From: Priapulus caudatus
Taxonomy: Eukaryota; Priapulida; Priapulimorpha; Priapulimorphida; Priapulidae
NCBI RefSeq assembly: GCF_000485595.1
Contig: NW_014577068.1
Location: 652,596-672,949, forward strand
Direction of reading: 5' to 3'
Length of the DNA stretch: 20,354 nt
Position numbers and translations under genes: made by a program. The notes beneath the pieces are model-generated. The model was not told the DNA's origin. It made no database searches and saw only the letters and a program-made list of their open reading frames with translations. Positions 1 to 7,764 of this stretch are shown here, piece after piece. Position 1 is the stretch's first letter, and the number at the start of each line of letters is the position of its first letter.

Positions 1-137
1 GATAATGGATAATGGAGTAATGGATATGGATTATGGGATACTGGATATGGATTAATGGATACTTGGATCTATGGATAATTGAATGGATATGGATATAATG
101 GATATGGATTATAGGATAATTGGATTATGGATATGGA
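1..137. repeat. GGATAT/GGATAAT simple repeat array
   Basis: A degenerate 6-7 base array (GGATAT, GGATAAT). It is the reverse complement of the ATCCAT/ATCCATT array that directly follows the exon at 5984-6192. On the minus strand it is the beginning of the intron after the exon copy at 153-369. Confidence 0.9.
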
Positions 138-152
138 TATGGATCTTCTAGC

Positions 153-369
153 CTCTGGTTGAGCTGGTCTGCACCCGGCGCACCACGGCGTCGCATCCGG
201 ATGCTCAGACTCCACGAGCGAGGAGCGATCTCGTTAACAAGTGTCGCACCTTGTTCTTGTTAGCGTTGGTCTCGTGCTCGAAAGCCGCTCGAACCTGTGC
301 TTTCATCACATCCAGCGTCCTCAAAGTCCAGGTCTCTCGATGGAACCATGGTACCGCAGCAGGCTTCTC
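153..369 (-). pseudogene. Frameshifted inverted copy of the beta-spectrin repeat-5 exon
   Basis: On the minus strand this matches the plus-strand exon 5984-6192 base for base, apart from scattered small indels (217 versus 209 bases). The acceptor is present (TGCTAG then GAGAAG). Recognisable peptide pieces include MVPSRDLDFED and the reading of TNANKNKV, but the frame is lost several times, for example around 285-295 and 225-250. The donor reads AG|GCTAGA where the right copy has AG|GTAGAG. As written it cannot code. It is either a dead duplicate or an unpolished reading of the same exon: the differences are indel-type and concentrated in this left block, which favours the second. Confidence 0.85.
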
Positions 370-1345
370 CTAGCACAGAAATCAGTGAGAACTGCTTTCA
401 CCTTCTGATTTCATTACATTTCTCTGTTTTTATTTCGCCTTGGCCTGTTACGGCTGTATAGTATATAAGCATAAAACACGCTGTTTAGCATGCCTCCACC
501 CACGCTATTTGTAGTAAATTTGCTATTTTATTATATGTCTTTGCTCGCATGGTTGTATAATATATAAGAATAAAACACGTCGATTTAAAAAGCCCATTAC
601 GTATCGGCATTTGGACTAAGTTGCGACGTTTCAGCTTCTACTTGTGGCCGTATGGTCGTGTATTTACCAGTGTCTGGCTTAGTGTGCTGTCATCTATAGA
701 TGTTTAATCTTCATTTAGACATTTTTGTTGAAGTCAACCATAAATTTCATGCTTGGCAAGTAAGCGGTCTTTTTACACCGACGATGTGCAAGCCTGCATC
801 ACGCAGTAAACATCACAATTTCCATAGCTTAATCAAGGCTCTCTATGTCAGGTTTACCTTTCAAACTTGCAAGATCGATTTATGGCATTAGTGCAGATTA
901 ACGATAAAAAATTTTCTCTGACTGGCCATTGGAACTTTGAAACCTTCACTCTACAGCTGCGATGTGCTCATGTCTCGGCCTAACCAGCCGCTCCTCCCCC
1001 ACACAGCCAGTTGTGACGCTACCTCCTCCCTGCCCCACACCTCCCTCCGACACAGCAGTGTGACCTAACCTTTCTCCCTGCAGCAGCCCTCCCTCGCACA
1101 CAGCAGTGTGACCTACCTTCTCCCTGCACCACGCTGCCCTGCCACACAGCTGCAGTGTGAACCTAACCTTCTCCCTGCCCCACGCCTCCCTCCACACAGC
1201 AGTGTGACCTACCTCCTCCCTGCCCCACGCCTCCCTCCACACAGCAGTGTGACCTACCTTCTCCCTGCCCCACGCCTCCCTCCACAAAGCCAGTGTACTA
1301 CCTCCTCCCTGCCAGCCTCCCCTCGCACACAGCAGTGTGACCTAC
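370..1345 (-). other. Intron between minus-strand exons (1484-1346 and 369-153)
   Basis: This stretch is intronic on the minus strand. It starts (high end) with a donor-containing minisatellite at about 960-1345. It then has unique sequence at 850-960 and the duplicated intron shared with 5518-5983. No coding potential beyond chance was seen. Confidence 0.75.
960..1345 (-). repeat. ~45-47 bp minisatellite carrying splice-donor-like AAG|GTAGGT in each unit
   Basis: About eight imperfect units. On the minus strand each contains GAGAAG or GAGGAG followed by GTAGGTCACACTGCTGTGTG and then a GGGAGG-rich part. The first unit begins exactly at the exon donor at 1346|1345 (GAGAAG|GTAGGTCACAC), so the exon edge and 5' splice site form part of the repeat unit. 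About one and a half units of the same repeat lie at 5461-5517 on the other strand. Confidence 0.9.
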
Positions 1346-1484
1346 CTTCTCTGTGACCCACGCCTCGACGGTGTCGGCCTCGTTGTAGAGCCTGTAGAGG
1401 GACTGCGCGTCGATGAGGCGCTGTCTCCGCAGCTCAGCGAGCTCGTTCAGCTCGCGGTAACAGCACGGCTCGATGCTCGCGAGA
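1346..1484 (-). CDS. beta-Spec: Beta-spectrin exon: end of repeat 4 / start of repeat 5
   Basis: Read on the minus strand from 1484, this gives one base that completes a split codon and then 46 uninterrupted codons. They include YRELNELAELRRQRL and LYRLYNEADTVEAWVTEK, which align with the helix C/helix A junction between repeats 4 and 5 of beta-spectrin (conserved Trp in EAW). The donor is AAG|GTAGGT, phase 0. This continues without a gap into EKLLGTMVPSRDLDF at 5984 on the plus strand and, less cleanly, into the copy at 369. The acceptor used here (AAAAG at 1489-1485) is weak and A-rich. The extra residues PCC before YRE are unusual and may reflect an indel. Confidence 0.87.
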
Positions 1485-1515
1485 CTTTTCTTTTTTTTTT
1501 TTTCTTTTCCCTCAC
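1485..1515 (-). other. Poly(A)-like 31-base gap between two exon pieces
   Basis: On the minus strand it begins GTGAGG, is then almost pure A, and ends AAAAG. It separates two segments that are adjacent in the protein. A 31-base intron would be below the usual spliceosomal minimum. Alternatives are an A-rich insertion into one exon or an incorrectly collapsed homopolymer/intron. The phases of the flanking segments (98 bases = 2 mod 3, then 1 base) do fit removal of this gap. Confidence 0.5.
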
Positions 1516-1613
1516 CTCGGCCGCGCACTGCGCGGCGTCCCTCGCCCCAGCGTGTCGCCTGCTCATGCAGACCTCCCACCATCGTCTTGTAGTTCTCAGC
1601 TCTTCGTCGTCTC
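1516..1613 (-). CDS. beta-Spec: Beta-spectrin exon: middle of repeat 4 (frameshifted)
   Basis: On the minus strand the acceptor is GGCAG|GAGACG and the donor GAG|GTGAGG. The reading ENYKTMVGGLHEQAT matches the repeat-4 helix B/C segment of beta-spectrin (human: ANYRPTLDTLHEQA). The first about 15 bases fit only in another frame (ETTK, then LRNY after adding one or two bases), so the exon carries at least one indel as written. It follows the exon at 2331-2206 and precedes 1484-1346, in the right protein order. Exact borders are inferred. Confidence 0.72.
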
Positions 1614-1959
1614 CTGCCACAATCAATGTGTGTGAGATTCCAATCAATCAATTAATCAATGAACAATGCAATCAGACCCTCCACCATCGCTCTCTGCTAG
1701 TTCTCAGCATCCTCTGTCATCTCCTGCATCACGGCGTGACACGCAAATCAATCAAATCATCAATCAATCAATCAAATCATCAATCATTCATCATGATCGA
1801 TTTCGTCAGGCCATTTTCCTCTAGGCCCTCAATTTTACTGCAGACGGCTGACGATGGCTATGAACTTACTTCAGTGAATAAATTCATGTTGTCTACGAAT
1901 TTTATTGTTACTTCTTTTACTTTTATGTGTTCTAAATCTATATTATATATAATATTATA

Positions 1960-1998
<39 letters not shown>

Positions 1999-2205
1999 GA
2001 ATGATATGTTTAACCGCTTGTTACTATTCGAATACCTGCAGAATTAAACCAAATTGCTGCCATTTTTTATAAAAACTATCGCTGGGGCTAAAAATCTGCG
2101 GCTTACCACTTTTTTGTCAATCCTTAATACCAGCTGTTCAATAATAACAATTTGTCAATTATTTAACCCGCTGGCTCATACTAAACAACTATGCTCGTCA
2201 CCACG
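1614..2205 (-). other. Intron with AATC repeats and a TA array
   Basis: Intronic on the minus strand. It holds AATCAATC-type repeats at about 1637-1785 and a (TA)n run at about 1960-1997. No further exon match was found here. Confidence 0.6.
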
Positions 2206-2331
2206 CTTGTGCTTGCGCAGCAGGGATTCGGACGGCTGGCTTTCATCGTGACGATGTCCTCGCTCAGAGACGAGACGTCAGGCAGGGTCCCATCATGTAG
2301 GCGTCGACGTCGTCGCAGTCCGCCGTAAGAA
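2206..2331 (-). CDS. beta-Spec: Beta-spectrin exon: start of repeat 4 (frameshifted)
   Basis: Minus strand, acceptor GCTGCAG|TTCTTA. Pieces in different frames read ADCDDVDAYM, then LSEDI, then HDESQPSESLLRKHK, which together match repeat-4 helix A/B of beta-spectrin (human: FQADADDIDAWM ... HDEYSTQSLVKKHK). At least three indels break the frame: an extra C after TTCTTA, changes around 2270-2290, and a missing G before the CACGATGAA segment. Tyr replaces the usual helix-A Trp. The donor reads AAG|CGTGGT, a normal donor with one extra C. It follows the 4215-4415 exon, which ends in DYYK, with no protein gap. Confidence 0.8.
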
Positions 2332-2880
2332 CTGCAGCGAACACATGCACAAACGACGAGTCAGGATAGTACCAGATAGACTTACAAGAGTTATATAGTA
2401 TAGTATAGTACAGCTATAGTATAGCTACTGGTATTGGTATGTATGGTATGGTATGGTATGGTATGGGTATGGTATGGTATATGGTAGGTATGGTATGTAT
2501 GCGTATTGGCTTATGGATATGGTATGGTATGGTATTGGTATGGTATCTGGTATGGTATTGCGTATGCGTATGGTATGCGTATGGTAATGGTATAGGTATG
2601 GTATTTAGTATAGTATAGTATAGTATATCAGTATAGTATAGCTACAGTAAGAACTGCCAGCAAACACACGACAACGACGCGAGACGTTAGATATGTACGT
2701 ATAGACTTTACAAGAGTTATATTAGTACAGTATAGTATGTAATAGTAAATAGTAATAGTATAGTATAGTATAGTATAGTATATGTCATAGTAGGCAGTAT
2801 AGCTATTAGTAGCAGTATAGTACAGTAGTAGTATAGTACTAGTATAGTACAGTAAGAACTGCAGCGATGATGACGACTCC
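2332..2880 (-). repeat. TATAG/TATGG repeat field with copies of an exon acceptor edge
   Basis: Arrays of GTATGGTATG and TAGTATAGTA fill most of this stretch. Three copies of an approximately 18-base exon-edge word (GTAAGAACTGCAGCGA and variants) lie at about 2326-2340, 2648-2663 and 2851-2866. On the minus strand this word is GCTGCAG|TTCTTAC, the acceptor and first bases of the exon starting at 2331. The first two copies also share about 60 bases that follow (CAAACGACGAG..., CTTACAAGAGTTATA), so a block of roughly 320 bases has been duplicated around the arrays. Confidence 0.82.
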
Positions 2881-4085
2881 GTTCAATTCAATTCAATTCA
2901 AATTACTTTTACATTTACAATTTAGAATTACATTTTGGAGGTAATATATCAGTTAAACAAGTTAATGAACAATGCACAGACTGCAAGACTCAGAACAACG
3001 TGAAGGTGGGGGTAAGGGTGGGGGGGGGTCGAAATTACCACGAGCGCAGAGTTAAGCTTTCTGTTGAAAAGCTGACAAGTTAATAAACTTTTCAAACTAA
3101 AAGTTGATAGTGTAAACCCAGCTTTGTACAGTATTTTACTGCAAGACCCCCCCACCCCACCCCCGATTTCACGTCCGCAGGATTCCGCGCTACTGCCTGA
3201 TCATTATGCTATTCATAACCAAGCAATCAATAACATTGCTAACTAGACAGAGGGCACTCACGGAGAGTGCATACCTCCGCCAGAATGTAACATGTATGTG
3301 TTACGCGCTGGTTATCGCGGTGCGGCTGGCTCGCTGCGCTGGCTGGCTGGCCTGTGCCTGGCTCGCTGGCCGCTGCGGCGCTAATATCGATCGCAGCGAA
3401 CACACTAACACACTAACACACAAGAGCCGATGCAACATAACCTCTCCAACTCCATTGGGCCCAGAGGTAACTATACTGCCATCAGCATGTATTCATCAAC
3501 TTCTACAACTTGAGTTATACCTATAGCAAGTAATTAGCCTCAACATTCAGAAGACCCTACTTTGAAGCCATGACCATAAATAAAAGCCATGTTGCATTAC
3601 TGCACGTAAGTTGTAAATATTAACCAACGTATAAGTATAAAAGGCTAACTGCCAAGGCCCATAAGTAGGTTAAACATAGTAACCAAACATAATACCAAAG
3701 GAAAATTCAGGAAACCCGAGATAATAAAGGCAACAATGGAATTGTTTCTGTACGGACCTGTGCCCTGAATGAGGTGATTATACACTAGGCACACACGTGG
3801 CTGTATAGCCCAGCTGTATATAATTATTAGCACATATGATCACTACAACCCTAGCATTTACTATAACCTAAGCTAACATGATCCCATCATGTACGTGCAG
3901 GAGTGCTAATTATAGACATTAATAATCCCCTAACTAATTATAGACATTAATAATCCCCTAACTAATTATAGACATAAATAATCTCCTAACTAATTAATAA
4001 TTGATCCACTTCTCTCTCCATCTTCGTTATAGTCCCCAGGACTTTTGAAGATTAACACTTATGAGGTTAATAATCGCTTATATAA
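2881..4085 (-). other. Intron, mostly unique AT-rich sequence
   Basis: Part of the intron between minus-strand exons 4415-4215 and 2331-2206. It holds a short AATTC run at 2881-2902, G-rich and C-rich inverted arms (3003-3034 and 3145-3171), a GGCTGGCT-type GC-rich patch at about 3318-3380, and a 28-bp tandem repeat (3906-3995). No coding match was seen. Confidence 0.6.
3906..3995. repeat. 28-bp tandem repeat, about 3.2 units
   Basis: The unit begins CTAATTATAGACATTAATAA. Units run 3906-3933, 3934-3961 and 3962-3989, followed by a partial one. The first two are identical and the third has two substitutions. Confidence 0.93.
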
Positions 4086-4143
4086 TACAGGAGTGATCGA
4101 GGGTAGCCGTGATTATCTTGTATTAGTCCACAGCCTCGAGAAG
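4086..4143 (-). pseudogene. Dead copy of the 3' end of the 4215-4415 exon
   Basis: This about 58-base segment repeats 4190-4243, which is the last coding bases and donor of the neighbouring exon. On the minus strand it reads LLEAVD, then a TAA stop, then YK. The donor position is AAG|ATAATC instead of AAG|GTATCA, so it cannot act as an exon end. It lies in the intron about 105 bases downstream of the true donor. Confidence 0.85.
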
Positions 4144-4214
4144 ACAATAATAATTCACTAACAAATTATGAATCCCCTTAAATAACACAGGCTCACTAAA
4201 GGTTGCCGTGATAC

Positions 4215-4415
4215 CTTGTAATAGTCGACAGCCTCGAGAAGTCTCTTCTTGCGATACGCCGACAGCTCGATGAGATTGTCCCACAGGCCGTTGATGGTGT
4301 CGATGCGCACTCGCATCTCCTCGGCGCCGTAGTGACCTTCCCTTGATGAGGTCCTCTCTCCGGCAATGACGTTCTGAAGGTGGTTATGTCTGTCACTGAT
4401 CTCCGCCTCCAGTGC
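4215..4415 (-). CDS. beta-Spec: Beta-spectrin exon: repeat 3 helices B and C into repeat 4
   Basis: Minus strand, acceptor ATTACAG|GCACTGG, donor AAG|GTATCA, 201 bases = 67 codons open throughout, phase 0 at both ends. It reads ALEAEISDRHNHLQNVIA ... EGHYGAEEMRVRIDTINGLW then DNLIELSAYRKKRLLEAVDYYK. This aligns with human beta-II at RAFEDEMSGR ... FGSEKIRERI ... SAIRKKRLEEASLLHQ. Seven residues in the middle (GERTSSR) do not fit the family pattern EGEDLIK; a one-base loss followed by a one-base gain explains them exactly. Upstream neighbour 5459-5170 ends LLLNQHK. Confidence 0.92.
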
Positions 4416-5169
4416 CTGTAATAATATAATATATAATAATTATATTAAATAATAATAATAATAATAATAATAATATATTATAATAATATAAGCAGTGAAT
4501 TGATGTGGCTGATACAGTGCCACCTGGTAAGGCGGCTTACTCAGAGCTTTCATTAACTGTTCTCTCAGTTCGTTGACGCTTCGCGGGTGACGCGACCACG
4601 AGTGCATGCTGGCTCACAGGCATGTTCACCACGGTTGTATAATTATTAAAGTGTACACCAGTTCAAGCTTAATATTAAAAGCAATACAGAGATAAAACTA
4701 AATTCCCCAGGATATACCATTTATCAAGCATGTTGGCATCGATTAAACATTGAATTTGCTTATGCATAATGCACCATTCGCAAAACAATAGATGGCCCTA
4801 ATACACTTTCCATGAGATATTGAAAATTTTGTATGGCTGTTATAACTTTAAATACCCCCCCCACCCGCCCACACACAACTGAATTCAACCATAGTAAGCC
4901 TACTGTACAGCATACCCAAGCTCCCTAGCTGTCTACCCACGGCCCGATCCCTTCTTGCTTCATTTTATTGCTTACCGTGAAGATAATGACTCAATTTTGT
5001 ATTCTGATTAAGCTTCAGATACTCCCCCCACGTACACAATTGCCAACCGATATTATACAAACTCTGGCGCATTTTTTAAAATTGTTTTTCAAATTACCAT
5101 CTACCCACGCCCCACCCCTTGCTTTCACCTACGCGTACAATCACTCTTATTACTCTTGTTACTCGTAGC
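4416..5169 (-). other. Intron with an AAT array and an imperfect internal duplication
   Basis: Intronic on the minus strand. It holds an (AAT)n-type array at about 4420-4482. Around 4852-4965 and 5023-5130 two stretches share C-run, CACACAA, TCTACCCACG and CCCTTCTTGCTTT words in the same order, suggesting an old tandem duplication of about 175 bases. No exon was found. Confidence 0.55.
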
Positions 5170-5459
5170 CTTGTGCTGGTTACAGCAGCAGCTCGACGCC
5201 GCTGGTAAGGTCCGTGACGCGAGTCGGGGCGAACGAAGCAGCATGTGCCTCCATCCTCCTTGATCCACGCCTCCTCACTCGGCCATCTCCGCAGAAGAAC
5301 TGCCAGAGCGCGGCCGACTGCGAGCGCTTGGCGTGTCTGTCGGCCTGCGAGCCGCAGCAGCTCGTCGACGCGACCATCGACTGCCTGCCTGCGTTCGACG
5401 CGACGCATCGCCGGGTCGATGGGCGTGTAGCGCTGCTCGGCGGGGAAACCAGCGACCGA
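5170..5459 (-). CDS. beta-Spec: Beta-spectrin exon: end of repeat 2 / repeat 3 start (frameshifted)
   Basis: Minus strand. From about 5459 it reads SVAGFPAEQRYTPIDPAM, then VDGRVDELLRLA (repeat-2 helix C). After a frame change it reads DRHAKRSQSAALWQFF, then (two single-base removals) AEMAEEEAWIKED, then DLTSGVELLLNQHK. Human beta-II has YKPCDP ... QELCQLAAERRARL ... LWKFFWEMAEEEGWIREKE ... DLTSVMRLLSKH. At least four indels break the frame, including extra T in TTCTTCTGCGG and GAGTGAGG. The last codon AAG is followed by GCTACG, a donor with one extra C. The upstream end is cut by the junction with the minisatellite at about 5460, so the acceptor is not visible. Confidence 0.8.
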
Positions 5460-5460
5460 G

Positions 5461-5517
5461 GAGGTAGGTCACACTGCTGTGTGGAGGGAGGCGTGGGGCA
5501 GGGAGGAGGTAGGTCAC
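5461..5517 (+). repeat. One and a half units of the 45-47 bp minisatellite; block junction
   Basis: GAGGTAGGTCACACTGCTGT and the following GGGAGGCGTGGGGCAGGGAG match the units at 960-1345 on the opposite strand. The minus-strand coding exon ends abruptly on one side, and the intron upstream of the 5984 exon begins on the other. This is where the inverted left block joins the right part of the gene. Confidence 0.85.
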
Positions 5518-6280
5518 AAAGACATAGAGAGCCTTGATTAAGTATGGAAATTGTGATGTTACTGGTGATGCAGCTTGCACATCGTCGGTGTAAAAAAACC
5601 GCTACTTGCCAAGATGAAAATTATGGTTGACTTTACAAAAATGTCAAAAGTAGATTAAGATTATAGAATGACAGACACTAGGCAGACACTTGTAAATACA
5701 CAATCATACGAGCCAAAGTAGAAGTAACACGTCCAAACTTAGTCAAATGCGATAGTAATGGCTTTTTAATGACGTGTTATATTCTTATAATTATACAACC
5801 ATGCGAGCCAAGACTATAATAAAATAGCAAATTTACTACAATAGGTGGGTGGAGGCATGTCTAACACGTGTTTTATGCTTATAACTATACAGCCGTACAA
5901 GCCAAGGCGAAATAAAACAGAGAAATGTAATGAAATCAGAAGGTGAAAGCAGTTCTCACGTGATTTTAATGATTTCTGTATAGGAGAAGCTGCTGGGTAC
6001 CATGGTTCCATCGAGAGACCTGGACTTTGAGGACCTGGATGTGATGAAGCACAGGTTCGAGGGCTTCGAGCACGAGACCAACGCTAACAAGAACAAGGTG
6101 GACACTGTTAACGAGATCGCTCGTCAGCTCGTGGAGGCTGAGCATCCGGATGCGGACGCTGTGGTCGCGCGTCAGAACCAGCTCAACCAGAGGTAGAGAT
6201 CCATATCCATATCCATTATCCATATCCATTATCCATATCCATTATCCTTATCCATATCCATATCCATATACATATGGGCG
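5518..6280. repeat. Right arm of the large inverted repeat (partner 1-849)
   Basis: It contains intron, the exon 5984-6192 and the ATCCAT array. This copy has an intact exon and proper splice sites, so it is the functional-looking version. Within it, three stretches about 93 bases apart (near 5689, 5775 and 5868) share TATACAACCAT/GAGCCAAG-type words and look like an older direct repeat present in both arms. Confidence 0.9.
5984..6192 (+). CDS. beta-Spec: Beta-spectrin exon: repeat 5 helices B and C
   Basis: Acceptor TTTCTGTATAG|GAGAAG, donor AG|GTAGAG, enters in phase 0 and leaves two bases into a codon. It reads EKLLGTMVPSRDLDFEDLDV then MKHRFEGFEHETNANKNKV and ARQLVEAEHPDADAVVARQ. Human beta-II has EKEQWLNNMQIPEKLEDLEVI, QHRFE and NQIARQLMHSGHP at this place. 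The exon starts 18 bases before the first ATG, because the acceptor and the match to EKEQWL set the border. It is the first plus-strand exon, and its natural upstream partner lies on the minus strand at 1484-1346. Confidence 0.95.
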
Positions 6281-7090
6281 AGTGCTGTCACGATGTATTG
6301 ATGCATCGATTATCATGATAGCTTACTCCACGCTACACAGTAACACTGTATCTTATCATTTTCTCATGTGTCAATGTGCCCACCGTATGTGTGGCACAAA
6401 GGATATTGCATAAATACACAGGTAGCAAAGATTGAATGGGTTTTAATTCATAACTAGTCGACAAACTTTTACATCAGCGTCGACCATAAGGAACATAAAT
6501 TAGAAGATAGACAAACAGTGACAATACATGTACAGTACATCAATCGGTTAATAGAGTCTTATGAATATTGTGATGTATCGTATCGTATCGTTATCACATG
6601 GTAATAACAGCTCGTGTACTTGCTTCTGCCACACTATAATATCTGTTGTTAAAACAGTCGATCATAAAGTGGGATACAAAACGTAGAACTCTAATGCAAT
6701 GCTGGAATATTATTATGATACTAGCCAGGATAGCGTGATGATTTTACTGGCTACTGTTTATTTTGAAGATTTACGAATAGGTCGAAACTTAGGGGAAATC
6801 ATTCCGACAACAGCTTTCCAGTTTTGTTCTTTTTGTTTCTATCATATGATCATGACGTCTTAATGTTTGTATGTAATTTTCAACCTACACATCAGTGTGC
6901 TACATGATAATTTGCTCCACTATTTTTCTTTAAATGATCTATTGCTATACAGTATACACCCAACAGAATTCATAATAGGTGATTTCAAAGCTCTTCAGTA
7001 GCACCGTTTTAGTAGTTTAGTAGTGTAGTTCAGTAACACAGTGTGTGTGTGTAGATTTGTTGGTGATTATTTGTTGTCGTATGATGACAG
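6193..7090 (+). other. Intron; ATCCAT array directly behind the donor
   Basis: The first about 75 bases after GTAGAG are ATCCATATCCATT-type repeats (6197-6272). The rest is AT-rich unique sequence with a short GTATCGTATC run near 6568-6592 and a (GT)n run near 7040-7053. It ends at GATGACAG|CTGG. No coding match was found. One word at 6719-6737 (ACTAGCCAGGATAGCGTG) recurs near 18706-18765. Confidence 0.75.
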
Positions 7091-7187
7091 CTGGACCCGC
7101 TTGCTGGAGCTGTCAGAGCAAAAGAAACAGGAGCTGGAGCAGTTCCACGGCATCCAAGAGTTCCACATCGAAACAACGGAGACCATC
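7091..7187 (+). CDS. beta-Spec: Beta-spectrin exon: end of repeat 5 / start of repeat 6
   Basis: Acceptor GATGACAG|CTGGAC, donor ATC|GTACGT. The first base completes AG+C = Ser, giving NQS-W-TRLLELSEQKKQELEQ, then FHGIQEFHIETTETI. The helix-C Trp of repeat 5 is the first full codon. The exon leaves in phase 0 and matches human LNTRWSQFRELVDRKKDALL ... IQNYHLECNETKS. Confidence 0.94.
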
Positions 7188-7764
7188 GTACGTTTGTATA
7201 GATAGAACATCCCAGTTGTTTGAACATCACCTTGATGCTGATGTTGTTGATGATGTTATTTTGGGTTTTAACAATTATTGTGATGATGATAATTGTCGGG
7301 AGAATTGTGTTCATGACGATGAATTGAGTGATAGAGATGATAATGAGAAGCAGTGTTATTGGTGTCGAGACTAGAACGTTAAATATTAAACTTAATTGCA
7401 AGTAATTTAATCAAATCACTTGGTGCGTGTGGTTACATATGCATTCAATTCAAAACACGATGTAAGAAGCTTTCCATAAATTTCAATTATTTAAATCTCT
7501 TACTGTATTCAGAAATTGGATTTTATTCAATTGAATTCTAGCGATCAGCAGTGAATTACTGGATATAAATTGCATCACTCGGCTTCTCGGTATTGAAATC
7601 CTATTTCAGAATGTAAATTTGGCAAATGCTGCGTGAGAGGATTTCATGTTTAATTTACCTAGAGCAAGCATAGTGTACGATATCAGTTATTATACTACCT
7701 GACGTGAATTACAAGAAGGCCATTCTGTGAGTAACAGAATCGATTCTTCTTCTATCTCCTGCAG
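7188..7764 (+). other. Intron, nothing recognised
   Basis: AT-rich unique sequence from GTACGT to CTCCTGCAG. The first part is rich in GATGATGTT words but holds no clear array. No coding or mobile-element match was seen. Confidence 0.7.

Larger units (their letters stand above)
1..849. repeat. Left arm of a large inverted repeat (partner 5518-6280)
   Basis: The reverse complement of this stretch matches 5518 to about 6280 almost throughout: intron sequence, an exon, and the ATCCAT-type repeat behind it. The two copies differ mainly by one- or two-base insertions and deletions rather than substitutions. Beyond 849 the copies diverge: about 110 bases here (850-960) have no counterpart on the right, after which both sides hold the same minisatellite. 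The window starts inside the arm, so its outer end is not visible. It is either an assembly duplication or a real inverted duplication. Confidence 0.9.

Noticed and set aside
700-1960. Small open frames at 700-891 and 1337-1960 on the plus strand
   Set aside because: The first is duplicated intron, the second is antisense to the minus-strand spectrin exons plus A/T-rich intron.
3206-3526. 106-codon open frame with a GGCTGGCT-rich core
   Set aside because: It lies in an intron, its composition follows the short repeat, and it has no recognisable domain.
6002-6196. Separate small gene starting at the ATG at 6002
   Set aside because: The ATG is an internal Met. The acceptor at 5983, the residues EKLLGT before it and the donor at 6192 show an internal exon.
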